A stretch of DNA of 64,000 nt from Rhinopithecus roxellana (Eukaryota; Chordata; Mammalia; Primates; Cercopithecidae): the NCBI RefSeq assembly GCF_007565055.1, contig NC_044566.1, forward strand, positions 64,231,315 through 64,295,314, given 5' to 3'. Positions within the stretch are counted from its first letter, which is position 1. Every line of letters starts with the position of its first letter. Made by a program: the position numbers and the translations under genes. The notes below the pieces were generated by a model. It was not told the DNA's origin and did not search any database. It was given only the letters and a program-made list of their open reading frames with translations. Below, one piece after another: positions 10,967 to 21,310 of this stretch.

Positions 10967-11259
10967 AAAGGAGTAACAGTGTATTTGAAATAATGTAATT
11001 ATTACTTTCGGCAGCCATTAGCCCCAACACTTACCACAAATGTGATTAGAAGTTTGAAACCTCTGACATTTGGTCTTGTTTTATGTAAGTTTTCTACATG
11101 ACAATATTTGAGAAAAATAAGATACCTTCTGTCTCTCGTAAAACACATTTTATACGGGTTTAAGAAATCAACCACACATAGCTGAGAAAAGACTAACATT
11201 ACTAAAATGTTTAAATGATTTGTTTTTTTGTAATTATGTAAATAATATATCTTCAGTTT

Positions 11260-12060
11260 AGAAAATATTAAAAAGATAAAGATAAGAAAAGGTAACAATA
11301 AGTCTCACATAATCCTGCCACCAGTGTTAACTGCAGGCAACATTCTGGTACATGTGGAACGAATATATGTTGAATGAAAAAATGAGTTTTCTTCCAGTCT
11401 TTGTTCTCAGTATGTATATGTATGTTGTTTACACATTGAACTCATGTCATGTTAAGTTCTCAGGCTTTTCTTTTTCCGTGTAACATTTCTCAAGTGTAGC
11501 AATGTGAATTGCAGCCTACGGCTTAGGAAAGTCAGAAATGTAACTTTCCTTTCCTTATCACACTTATTTCTATTTTAGCCCTCATCTGACAGGGCAGCAG
11601 CAGATTCATCTCATCAGTTCAAACATTCTCTGTCCTGAAATTTGTCTATTGCTGAGGGTAGTCGAGGCAGCAAGGCCACTGAGGCACTAGAGCTCCCTCC
11701 CCCGGGGTCCAGGGTCTGCCTGGTGTCACTGTGAGTCCCCTTCTCCCCGGGGTTGCAGGCAAAGACGAGGGCACTGGGGCGCTTGGTCCTTTCAGACTTC
11801 TCAGGATTCAGGGCAGAAGGTCCTGCTGACGGGACCCGCTGATATACCCTAGAAAACAGTGCTACCGCAGTGAGCTTTCTATCAAATCTGTCAGAAGTTC
11901 CATTATTTCCTGTGGTAGATTCAGAAAGTGGAATTGCCAAGTCAAAGGGTTAAGGCTCTTGATACACATATCAAGTTGCTCTCCAGAGAATGCCAACCTA
12001 AAGCTGTGACTGCAGCTGCCTATAGCAGCCTCGCAGGCATGATCATTCATGGCAGCCTTT
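11260..12060 (-). mobile_element. Very old L1-type fragment, antisense, poorly preserved centre
   Basis: 11290-11345 (cataatcctgccaccagtg) and 11920-11990 (gtggaattgccaagtcaaa; tgctctccagagaatgcc) match two separated parts of an old antisense L1-like repeat. The second is the place where ORF2 encodes a DPAIPLL-like motif. The sequence between them is too diverged to assign. Confidence 0.5.
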
Positions 12061-12227
12061 CTTCAGCTCCTCCTGTACATTCCACGAAGACGTGATTTTT
12101 GTCTGTTCACCTACAGAGTTCCATTTCGTTCAGTTAGAAGGTCAACGGTTATTGAGAACTCATTAAATGCAAAGCATGTATAATTGGAAAAACTCCAAGC
12201 CTCAGGTTTTCATCTTCAAAAGAGGTA

Positions 12228-12307
12228 TTAGGTTGATGCACTTACTTAATTGAGACTTTTGCCATTACTTTTGATGGCAAAAACTGCAATTACTTTTGTA
12301 CCAAAGT
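12228..12307. mobile_element. MADE1 mariner MITE, copy 1
   Basis: A roughly 80-bp element begins ttaggttgatgca and has the palindromic core gccattacttttgatggc, which folds back on itself. It is flanked by TA, as expected for mariner insertion. Its terminal inverted repeats are more decayed than those of the second copy at 53236-53319: the right end reads ttgtaccaaagtt instead of ttgcaccaaccta. Confidence 0.88.
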
Positions 12308-13384
12308 TACTTTTATGACCGCCCTGCCTACCCACATCACGCTCACAGGAGAGTTCAGGACAGGGCACGTTCTAACTGATGAGATGAACCTGCTGTTGCC
12401 CTGTCGGATGAGGGCTAAAGTAAAACAGATCCGGACTTCCCTGCAAAAATGAGGGCAGAGGCCACTGGCAGGGACACAGACAAACCCTGATTCTCTCTAC
12501 AAGACTCAGTGACTGGGAAAGTTGGGGGCTACGGAAACCCCACAGAATCTTTATGCAGAGCATTCTTGAAGCCCACCTAATCCAAGCCTTCCTGTTACAG
12601 AGGAAGAGACAGCAGAGTGACAAGGTGACCATGAGTCGGGGTGCAGCCTGGCCTGGACCACTCTCCTCATCGACGCCTGGATTCTTTCCCTCCACTCTCA
12701 CAGCGGCTTGGCCTCAGCCTCCAGGAGCGCTGTGCTCCCTATTGCCAGTCTTCAGACACGGGCCCTGGGTTGCCATATTCACCCCCTCATCCCACGGGTC
12801 ACACTGCTCAGGCCACCTAGACCTGCTCCTAGGACAGCTGGCCCTCATCCCTGCCCCAGGACAGACAGGAGCTCAGCAGAAAGGCCGCCAGACTCTTCAG
12901 AACTTCTTTCTGCACTGGGCTCAAGTGGCCATCCCAGGCAAGAGCAGGACCCTCTCTGTGTTCGTGTTCATGTTGCAACATTGCCTGCTTTCCATTAATT
13001 GCAGCTAAGTGGAGCGTTTAACCAATTAAAAGAATTTCCAGCACCACTCCTGGCTTAACCCTGTTTACCTCTTGTTTAATATACTGATTTGGATTTAGGG
13101 TGGTTTATTATAAAGGCTTGTCCTCAGTGGCAGTTCCCTCTGGGCCATGTCACCCAGTTTTTGACCAGCTCTGAATGACTCTGGAGGCCTCTGTGTAATG
13201 GTAAGCAACTTACTTACACACACACATGCACAAATGATGAGTGCTTCAGTATTTTCAACCTTGGGAAGTTTTGGTGTATGACATTGTGACGTTTTTGATT
13301 TGTGGCATGATTTTTTAATGGGGAAGAAAAATACTTCCAGGCTCCCTGTAGCAGCACACGTATTACAACAGGCACTTTCTGAGC
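12308..13384. other. Mostly unassigned; weak MIR scrap near 12565-12640
   Basis: A possible MIR core fragment lies at about 12590-12615. A short CA tract is at 13216-13230. Frames at 12553-13008 and 12372-12701 overlap each other on opposite strands and have no domain. Confidence 0.35.
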
Positions 13385-13510
13385 ATTCTCTCATTTTTTG
13401 CAACCATCCTTATTGTACCCATTTTACTCATACGGAAACCAAGTCATACAGCCAATAAACAGCAAAAACACGACTGAAGTCCCGCTCCAACTCCGGGCCT
13501 GCATTCTTTC
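13385..13510 (-). mobile_element. MIR, antisense
   Basis: The segment cccattttactcatacgg, followed by a cacagccaata-like stretch and tgaagtcccgctccaactcc, is the reverse of the MIR core (fraction retained, about 60-70 percent by eye). Confidence 0.55.
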
Positions 13511-13566
13511 CTTTGTGTGGCATTGCAGCTTCTACGGATGTTACGCTGGGGCCTTTGCCCCCCGCC

Positions 13567-13701
13567 TTTTTTTTTTTTTTTTTTTTTTTTGGAGACAGTG
13601 TATTGCTCTGTCACCCACGCTGGAGTACAGGGGCACAGTCTCAGCTCACTGCAACCTCTGCCTCCTGGGTTCAAGTCATTCTCTTGCCTCAGCCTCTCCA
13701 G
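13567..13701 (-). repeat. Alu right part, antisense, interrupted by an LTR
   Basis: A T tail (13567-13590) is followed by the antisense 3' half of an Alu down to gcctcagcctctcca. The Alu stops in mid-element at about 13701 and resumes at 14292, so the intervening LTR inserted into it. Confidence 0.88.
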
Positions 13702-13910
13702 TTGGTTCCAGAGTTGGTTCCTTGTGGTGGGTGTGTGGGGGGTTGTTGCTCTCACTGACTTCAAGAATGGAACCATGGACCTTCATGGTGAGTGTTACAG
13801 CTCTTAAAGATGGCACGGAAGCAAACAGGCAGCTGGAGCAACAGTTATTGTGAAGAGCAAAACAACAAACCTCCCACACTGTGGAGAGGGACCTAGGCGG
13901 CTTGCCGCGC

Positions 13911-13938
13911 TGGTGGGTGGGTGGGTGGGTGGGGGGGG
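13911..13938 (+). repeat. (TGGG)n / G-run, potential G-quadruplex
   Basis: Five ggtggg-type steps are followed by an uninterrupted run of nine or so G inside the LTR. Four or more G3 tracts separated by single T fit the G-quadruplex pattern. The tract looks like an expansion relative to the LTR family, whose sequence here is normally not repetitive. Confidence 0.85.
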
Positions 13939-14019
13939 TAGCCAGCTTTTATTCCCTTGTTTGTCCCCACCCATGTCCTGTTTCTGTCCTATCAGAATGC
14001 CCTTTTCCCAATCCTCTCC

Positions 14020-14215
14020 TGTGATTGGCTACTTTTAGAATCCCACTGATTGGTCCATTTTACAGAGTGCTGGCTGGTCCATTTTAAAGACTGCTGATTG
14101 GTGCATTTTACAAACCTCTTGCTAGGTACAGAGCACTGATTGGTGCGTTTTTGCAGAGTGCTTATTGGTGCATTTTACAAACCTCTTTCTAGCTACAGAG
14201 TGCTGACTGGTGCAT
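14020..14215 (-). promoter_or_regulatory. CCAAT-box array of the LTR
   Basis: Seven gattggt-type cores, some degenerate, lie at about 14023, 14048, 14072, 14097, 14138, 14164 and 14202. On the minus strand these are CCAAT boxes, upstream of the TATA-like element at ~13950. LTR12-type LTRs are known to use such NF-Y sites as promoters. Activity here is inference only. Confidence 0.6.
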
Positions 14216-14291
14216 TTTACAATTCTCTTGTAAGAGGAAAGTTCTCCAAGTCCCCACTTGACCCAGGAAGTCCAGCTGGCTTCCCTTCTCA

Positions 14292-14466
14292 CAGCGGCTG
14301 GGATGACAGGTGTGCACCACCATGCCCAGCTAATTTTTGTATTTTTAGTAGAGATGGGGTTTCACCATGTTGTCCTGGCTGGTCTCAAACTCCTGGCTTC
14401 ATGCAATCCACCCACCTTGGCCTCTCAGAATGCTGGGATTACAGGCGTGAGCCACTGCACCCGACC
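14292..14466 (-). repeat. Alu left part, antisense, continuation of 13567-13701
   Basis: Begins cagcggctgggatgacagg and continues to the Alu 5' end gccactgcacccgacc. Together with 13567-13701 it makes one near-complete antisense Alu. Confidence 0.88.
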
Positions 14467-15454
14467 AGCATTTGCACATTTTAGAGGTGACTGTTCTGGG
14501 TGACAAATCACTCCCCAGGGACCACAGCATCAGTTTGACATGTAAAATGGGGAAATGGAACTTAGCCCGTTTAATAGACATTTGCTCACAAGTTGCCTGT
14601 TTCACCAGGGTGACTGCACGAAGGAACATGGAGTTAGGAGGTTGCTGGGTTAGATCAGCTAATGCTTCTAAATGGAAAGAAGTTTCAATGCGGTGAGAGT
14701 CATAGGGTGGTGACATGGACTAAACTAAGCCCTTCCTGGGGGCCAGGTTAACCAGGAATGTTTGTCAGTGACAGCACATCTGCGACCATGGCCGGGATGG
14801 AGGCCCACAGGGAGAGTGGGGAGAACGGACGTGGCGAGGCGTGAAGGCTGACCTCAGAAACGCACTGGATGAGCTGTGGCTCCTTTTGCTGGGAAAGAAA
14901 ACACAAGCGAGGTAAGTAACCTAAATTATATGTCTAGCCCTACAAATGACCTAAGGCAGACAATTCTACCTGTTATGACTCAGATCCTCTCTCTACAAAA
15001 TGGAAGAAATAATATTGCATTAAGTAACTTCCTAGAGATGCTAGGAGAACTTCCAGAGAGATTTATTTCTCAACCCATAAACTAATGTTGGTTACACCCA
15101 ACATACAGTTCTTTAATTCCTTATTTCTTGTGTCCCAGGATCATAGGAAAAAAGCCTTCTGACATAAAACACAGAAATTGCAAAGAGCTACTCAAGTTCA
15201 TTCTAAAATTAAGTTTCGCCTGATCCAAGAACCCTTCTTGGTTATAGGTTCAAAAAATGAAAGGACTTAGAGATGACTCAGTCCATCAGTGCAGGTGTCT
15301 AGAGTGTAACCTCCACCCCCAGGGCCAGTTCTCAGGTGGACAGCATTATTCCCTCGGGGTCTTGTCCTTGGAGGCTGACCACAGCCCAGGGTCATCCTCC
15401 ACCAGCCATGCCAACTGACTGCAGCTGGCATTTGAGTGGAACCCTACTGGCTGT
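14467..15454. other. Unassigned non-coding sequence
   Basis: No repeat recognised. A 69-codon frame at 14876-15085 contains a consensus-like splice donor (gag/gtaagt at 14911/14912), but no acceptor or homology supports an exon. Confidence 0.4.
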
Positions 15455-15580
15455 CCCTGACCCGGTCCAACCCTTTCATTTATAGGCAAACAACCAGAAG
15501 TCCACAGAGTTTCAATGAGGAAACGGGGATTGTACAGCTAGTGGAGGCCACTGATAGAATCTAGACCTTATGACTTCCAG
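15455..15580 (-). mobile_element. MIR remnant, antisense
   Basis: caatgaggaaacggggatt and acagctagtggaggccactg match the antisense MIR core and flank. Confidence 0.5.
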
Positions 15581-15598
15581 CTTCATATCCATATCCTA

Positions 15599-15804
15599 AC
15601 ATAGTAAGATTCCATCTCCACAAAAGGAGTTTTAAAAGAATCAGCCAGGCGTGGCAGCATGCACCTGTAGTCCTAGTGACTTGGGAAGCTGAGGCAGGAG
15701 GATCGCTTGAGCCCAGGAGGTCAAGACTGCAGTGAGCTCTGATCATGGCACTGCACTCTAGCCTGCGTGACAAAGCAAGTCCCCGTCTCATAAACAAATA
15801 AATA
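15599..15804 (+). repeat. 5'-truncated AluJ-type SINE
   Basis: Begins in the left monomer (catagtaagattccatctcc) and runs through the right monomer (gaggcaggaggatcgcttga, a J-type reading) to a short A/T-rich tail ending about 15804. Confidence 0.85.
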
Positions 15805-15844
15805 TAAAGCTAACGAGACCCAGCTGTACTAAGTTACTCATTTT

Positions 15845-15905
15845 ATTTATTTAGTCAATAAATATTATTGAGTACCTACTGTGTACCCGACATTATGCCC
15901 AGATA
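15845..15905 (-). mobile_element. L2 3' end, antisense
   Basis: aataaatattattgagtacctactgtgtac is the reverse-complement L2 3' end and is well preserved. Confidence 0.6.
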
Positions 15906-15994
15906 AATGACTGCCCCTACTGCACCCAGCTAGAGAGGGATTTCGTAAAACATAGGCCTTTTTCACTCTGCAGGAGCTGGAGCAAAATTCAAGT

Positions 15995-16095
15995 ATAAGT
16001 AAATATATATAAGTATAATATATAAAAGAATTTTTAAAATATATAACAAATATAATTTGTATATATATATTATATATATATATATAATTATGGTA
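15995..16095. repeat. AT-rich / (TA)n tract
   Basis: Interrupted TA dinucleotide repeats with an alternating stretch at 16060-16085, potentially cruciform-forming. Confidence 0.9.
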
Positions 16096-16639
16096 TCACT
16101 TGGTCCAAGGACTTACAAATATCTCCGAAAAAGAAGTTGACGACGTTAATAATAATAGTGAGTGATGCTATCCACCAGGAGCAGACTCGTTTGTATATTA
16201 TCTTCAGTTTCCTCTTTGTTCTTCCCCGGGCATTGTGCTGTAGGAACCTATAGTAGAACGTGGCTATATAATTTCAATGGGAAAACCATCACGGAAGGAA
16301 GTTGAGCACATTGCTCCAAATCTTATCAAGGTTTTGGATAGAAGAAAAGATCTCATCATCATAGCTTTTGGTTGCATTTAAATTATCAACCAGAAATAAT
16401 CCACTGAAGGTCTCTACATTCTCTTCCCCTGGTTGTGTTACAGGGAAAACAGCATCAAGCTGTGGCTGGGAAGACCAGGCTTCTGGTTTGCTACTCCCCA
16501 GGCAGCTTGTAACACCAAATGAGTCACTCCAATATCGCTGAGTCTCTCTCCTTGTTTTAAAATGCGAATGACTATGTGCCCTGCCTGCCTGGCAAGGCTG
16601 TTATTAGGATTAATAATAATAATAACTCCAAGGCTATTG
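16096..16639. other. Mostly unassigned; possible sense MIR end at 16575-16620
   Basis: ggcaaggctgttattaggat resembles the MIR end tracttcatagggttgttgtgaggatt. The remainder is unrecognised. Confidence 0.35.
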
Positions 16640-16775
16640 TGCTTTGCAACATTTGCAACACTCTTTCACAACACCCCGTTTATAATTACCCCAATTACAG
16701 ATGAGAACCCATGGCTCAGAGGAGTGACGCAACCTGCTGGAGGTGTCCAGCCAGAAAGTGCCGGCATGGGTCAGA
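16640..16775 (-). mobile_element. MIR, antisense
   Basis: ccaattacagatgagaaccc then atggctcagaggagtgacg follow the antisense MIR core in order. Confidence 0.6.
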
Positions 16776-17719
16776 GCCTCCCCCTGCGTGGGGCGTTCCC
16801 TCCGTTTCCTGGGGCTGCGCTGCCGAGGCGGGTTGTGGGTGGCTCCCGTGCGTTCCACAGACGCCCGGGTAGGGATCATGGGCGCACAGGGCTGCTCTCT
16901 CTCTCTAGGCAACTCCTAGGAGCTTGGAAATATCTGAGTGGCTTTGGCAGGTTTTCTGGGTGCAGAAATTAGGACAGGATGTTTTCAGTGAGAGGTCTCT
17001 GCTGCTCTCACAGTGTTGGCCTTCGCTCTGACTGCCTTACTTCTCTGCTGTGCTGGTCACTGTCTCCTCTGTGTGTCCTTCACTGTTTTCCTGTAAAAAG
17101 CACAGCCCTGACACACACATACATACACACACACAAATACTACCATCTCCCTGACCCTCTGGGTGTCTGCATCTTGAGCAGTGACTCCATGCTTGCTGGA
17201 CGCTCCTCTCCTGTGTGTACAGAAGTCCCCGTGCACGCATCACCTCCCGGGGGCTGGAGGGCAGGTGGTTGCCACAGCCCCCCATAGGGCGTCTTCTCCA
17301 TGCTCGGCTCCATCAGTGGCAGCATGACCCTGAATGCAGAGGCTTTCAAACTTCTAAACATATGTTTATGTGAACGTAAAACAAAAAGCAGTACTCACCC
17401 TCATTGCTTGTGGTGTACTTTGAGATTTCCTGGCTGAGTCTATTTCATGTAAATGAAATGCTGGTTGCAACCTAATATTTGATTATTTGACCCTCCAATG
17501 AGTGAAGGCCCACAGCTTGGGAAACACTATGAAGTGGCGTTTTTCAAAGGATGATCTCGCCGTCTGCCCACCATAGGCAAATCCCCACTGTCCAGGAAGG
17601 GAGACTTGCCGTGTTCATCCAACCCAGGCCGTTCTCTCCACTTCTCCCTGCCACCAAGTCCAGGCTCCTACAGTCTCCCTCCCCCGAGGTGTGGTCCTGT
17701 GTACCCCATCTTCCACTGG
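16776..17719. other. Unassigned, with (CA)n at 17111-17137
   Basis: A short interrupted CA microsatellite. Text at 17470-17540 ending 'cacagcttgggaaacacta' has the feel of a DNA-transposon end but was not matched. No gene. Confidence 0.4.
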
Positions 17720-18040
17720 CCCAGAATGGTTTTCTGAAAATAGAAACCTGCCCCTTTCACATCTTTCTTAAAATCCTTCTATGACCGACTTCCCAAGTGC
17801 CATCACCTCAGGGAGGAAGTCTGGGCTCTTGAGATGGCCGAGGCCCTCTCTGCCTACAGTCTGACCTCCCCGCCGTTTCTACACCAACACTGTCCCCACC
17901 CACACTGTCCCCTTTGCATCCTGCCTGCACACAGTGCTATAGGCACTCCACAGTGCATGCCACCGCCTGTGCCTCTGACTCTGTTCCTGGGGCTGTCTCT
18001 GTTCTTCCCCAGGCTGGCACTGACCCAGTGCGGCACTTAG
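17720..18040 (+). mobile_element. L2 3' region, sense
   Basis: aaaatccttctatgaccgac, gaggccctctctgcctacag, ccccgccgtttctacacc and ctttgcatcctgcctgcaca follow the L2 3' UTR order from the 'cttaaaaccctt' region onward, with decay. Confidence 0.55.
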
Positions 18041-18414
18041 GCAGGACAGCACCTCCTCTAGGAAGCAGACGTAGGCCCTTCAGGCTGGCCAGGCCCCTGT
18101 CATGCATGATCCCATGGTACCTGTGTGAACACCTGCCCTGGCACTGTCCCTCCCAGACAAGTGTGGAAGTGGGAGGAGGGGCGGGACCCTGGGCAGGACA
18201 GAGGTGGCTACTGCTTGCCCATGGCTACAGCATGTTGCTCAGGGAAGTGATTAACAGATAGCATCTTCGGGGAGAAAATAAAACCACAGCCGGAAAGTCT
18301 GTCCAACTGAGTCATCCACAGAGCAGGGCTGGCTAGGAGGGAGAGTCCAGGAACAGGGCAAGCTATGGGCCCCAGGGAAGTCCATGAACAAAGAAGCTGA
18401 ATGCAGAGCCTAGA

Positions 18415-18500
18415 CCCTGGATACTCAAAGTGTGGTCCACCGACCAGAACCAGCCAGGGCTTCTTGCAGATGCCCCAGCCCCGATCAGAGAAGCACTGGG
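18415..18500 (+). mobile_element. MER5A-like DNA transposon remnant
   Basis: tactcaaagtgtggtccacc begins like the MER5 end (ctcaaagtgtggtccccgg). The 3' part 'agagaagcactggg' is its other end. Confidence 0.6.
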
Positions 18501-18602
18501 CCTGGGAAAGTTCCCGAGCCTAAGAGAGCAGCTGCCCCCAGTTGCCCACAGGGAGTGTTCACCCTGAGCACTCACTGGGCTGCGCTGAAGTTTTCTTCTT
18601 TC

Positions 18603-18909
18603 CTTTTTTTTTTCTCTTTTTTTTGAGACGGAGTCTTGCTCTGTCACCCAGGCTGGAGTGCAGTGGCGCAATCTCGGCTCACTGCAGCCTCTGCCTCCTG
18701 GGTTCCAGCGATTCTCCTGCTTCAGCCTCCCTGGTAGGTGGGGTTACAGGCGTGCTCCACCATGCCTGGCTAGGTTTTGTATTTCTTTTAGTAGAGACAG
18801 GGTTTCACAATGTTGGCCAGGCTAGTCTTGAACTTCTGACCTCAGGTGATCCACCCACCTCGGCCTCCCAAAGTGCTGGGATTACAGGTGTGAGCCATTG
18901 CGCCAGGCC
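18603..18909 (-). repeat. AluS-type SINE, antisense
   Basis: Full-length Alu, T tail 18603-18624, 5' end gcgccaggcc near 18909. It sits at the very end of the L1M fragment that follows. A 128-codon frame here is an Alu shadow. Confidence 0.93.
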
Positions 18910-19488
18910 CACTTTAATCATTTTTTAAGCGTACAGTTCACTGGCATTAAGTACATTTACATTGTTGTGCAGCCCATCGTCACCTTCCATCTCCAGAACT
19001 CTTTTCATCTTGCAAAACTGAAGCTCCACTCGTTAAACAGTAACTCTCCATTCCCCTACCTCCCAGCCTCTGGAAACTGCTGCTCTCCTTTCTCGATGAC
19101 CACTTTCTACTACATTCCACGCACCCACTGCATTTAGTACATATACATATGCATCTATGACGCATTCTACTTCCTTTCTCTTTTGACTACTCCAGGAGCC
19201 CTCCTATCAGAGGAATCATGCAATATTTGTTCTTTTGTGACTCGCTGATTTAGTATAATGACATTATTTAGCATAATGTCTTCAAGGTGCAGCAGTGTTG
19301 TTGTCTATGTCATAATTTCCTTCCTTTTTAAAGCTGAACACCACTCCACTGTAGGTATATACCACATTATGTTCATCTAGTCATCGGTTGGACAGTTGAG
19401 TTACTTCCACTTCTTGGCGGTTGTGAATAGTGCTGCTATCTATGAACATGGGGGTACAAGTATCTGTTTAAGTCCCTGCTTTCACTTC
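18910..19488 (-). mobile_element. L1M-type 3' end, antisense
   Basis: cgtacagttcactggcatta, ttgtgcagcccatcgtcacc, ccatctccagaactcttttc, agcataatgtcttcaagg and ttgtgaatagtgctgctatc are antisense old-L1 3' UTR and ORF2 end sequence in correct order. Confidence 0.85.
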
Positions 19489-20679
19489 TGCCCTAGATGT
19501 TAGAAAGGCAGTGTGCATTACCTGAGATACTAAAAGATGAGATATTACAAAGTGGTGTAAAAATATCAAGACACATGGTTCCTGCTGCAATTGCAATTTC
19601 TATTATTGAGGATAAACAGGAGAGGGCATCTGAAGAACTAAACAGAACTACGCAAGACGCTCTCCGGTGGAGTGAGATTTTAGAGGGTTGTGCATACATG
19701 AAAGTGATGTGAAGTTGTAAGAATGGATCAAATGGCAAAATCTAAAACTATGGCTATAAATACAAGTGATCATGCAATCCAAAGGACAATAAAGAGAGAA
19801 GTCTACTGCTTGCGGCTGGGAGCAGGATACGAATAGAAAACAAATATAAAGTTATACTGGTTATCTTCTAACTTGAATCTGTAATTTATGTTAAGCAGAA
19901 ACATTTTTAGACTAAAAAGTATAGAAAAAACATAAATAAGAAAAAATGAAATTTTATGTCAGTGAAGTGATTAGTAGAGATTTCACAGAATCTCAGAAGA
20001 GAAAGGAGCGCTCATGGATTCTTAGAAAACTATGCAACGTATCCGCTGAGCGCTTCCTACCTTCCCATTCCCTCAACTGGAAAGAACACGAAATACCTAA
20101 AAGCCTGGCCATCTAGTTCAGAAGGAAAAGGCACCTGGAGGAGGGTTAGGAAGCCACTCACACTGTGTCAGGTTGCAGATGTGAATTAGACAGGAAGGAC
20201 TGGCAGATCAGCCCTGCAAACTCATTTCGGCAAAGGAGAAAAAAGAAGGGGAGTGGAGTGAAGGAAGAGACCAAAAATTAACTCGAGAGAAAACATAACT
20301 GGAGAAGCAGAAGTAAATTCCTCACCATTGCTTCACTCCGAAAAAAATCATTTCATAAGAATAGGAAGTCAACAAAATAGTCCAAAGTGAAAACAATACA
20401 CACAGTAAGAAAAAGAGAGACTGCAGACATAGGCAACAAACTGGGGATCCAAACCTCACTGTTAATTAACAGAAAAGCAAGGGACAGAGCTAGACACTGA
20501 TGGAAACTGAACTGCCCGCAACGTGGAGAGGTCAGGCGCGATCCTAGAGAAAGCCAGTGACAAAGACAAGAAAATTAAACTAGAATGACGACATAACCGA
20601 TACTGGTGACAAAGACAATCCACATGGGGTAGAGACAGAGAACTCGCAGAAGGAACCGAGGAGCCATTCAGAGATACAG
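19489..20679. other. Unassigned; protein-like small frame at 19497-19712
   Basis: A 71-codon plus-strand frame (starting MLERQCALPEILKDE) has a balanced, helix-prone composition unlike Alu or low-complexity shadows, but no family is recognised and no stop-free extension exists. The rest is A-rich with no assigned repeat. Confidence 0.35.
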
Positions 20680-21099
20680 CACAAGAGAATTTTCCTGGAA
20701 AGGAAGAAGAACAGCATCTTTGTATCAAAAGAACATGCCACAGTTCAGGAAATTTTGAATCAGAAGGCTCAAGCAAGAGTTAAGCTATTGAAATTCAAGG
20801 ATAAAGAACAAATTCTTAGCTGGGCGCGGTGGCTCACGCCTGTAATCCCAGTACTTTGGGAGGGTGAGGCAGGTGGATCTCTTGAGGCCGGAAGTTCAAG
20901 ATCAGCCTGGCCAACATGGTGAAACCCTGTCTGTATCAAAAATACCAAAAGTAGCTGGTCATGATGGCTCATGCCTGTAATCTCAGCCACTCGGGAGGCT
21001 GAGGCAGGAGAATCACTTGAACCTGGAAGGCGGGGGTTGCAGTGAGCCAAGATCATACCATTGTACTCCAGCCTGGGCAACAAAGTGAGCCTCCCTCTC

Positions 21100-21138
<39 letters not shown>

Positions 21139-21310
21139 AATAATAAAGAACAAAAGAACAAATTCTCAAATTCTCAAGACACCAGGCAGAAAAACCAAAA
21201 CATCTACAAGGGTAAACAATCAATAAATAAATCTGATCTCCAGTGTCCCTACAGCAGCACTCAGTGCTGGAAGGCAATGGAGCAGTGCTGGAGGAGTTCT
21301 AAGGAAGCTC
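20680..21310 (+). mobile_element. Old L1-like (L1M/HAL1) fragment split by an Alu
   Basis: agagaattttcctggaaag, gtatcaaaagaacatgccac and, after the Alu, gtccctacagcagcactcag plus gctggaaggcaatggagcag resemble a sense old-L1 ORF1-region repeat. The family call is tentative. Confidence 0.45.
20818..21152 (+). repeat. AluS-type SINE, sense, 14-bp TSD, (AAAT)n tail
   Basis: Full-length Alu starting gctgggcgcggtgg, tail converted to (aaat)n at 21101-21140. The target-site duplication aaagaacaaattct is at 20803-20816 and 21153-21166, perfect. Confidence 0.96.

Larger units (their letters stand above)
13702..14291 (-). mobile_element. Solo ERV1 LTR (LTR12/HERV9-like), antisense, inside an Alu
   Basis: Read on the minus strand the LTR begins TGAGA near 14291 and carries the LTR12-like phrases tggacttcctgggtcaag and gtggggacttggagaac. 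It then has an array of ccaatcag/ccaataag boxes (14020-14210), a TATA-like aataaaagc at 13945-13955, ttattgtgaagagc (plus-strand reading, 13836) and gctgtaacactcacc near its 3' end (13790). No internal ERV sequence accompanies it, so it is a solo LTR. The subfamily name is uncertain. Confidence 0.75.

Noticed and set aside
14905..14917. Consensus-like splice donor gag/gtaagt; another at 61452-61460
   Set aside because: Such hexamers are expected by chance every few kb, and no acceptor, exon or homology accompanies them.
18542..18928. Frames of 60-140 codons within Alus (for example here, 32829-33215, 56036-56560)
   Set aside because: They carry the standard antisense-Alu peptide text (SPRLECSG and the like), not genes.
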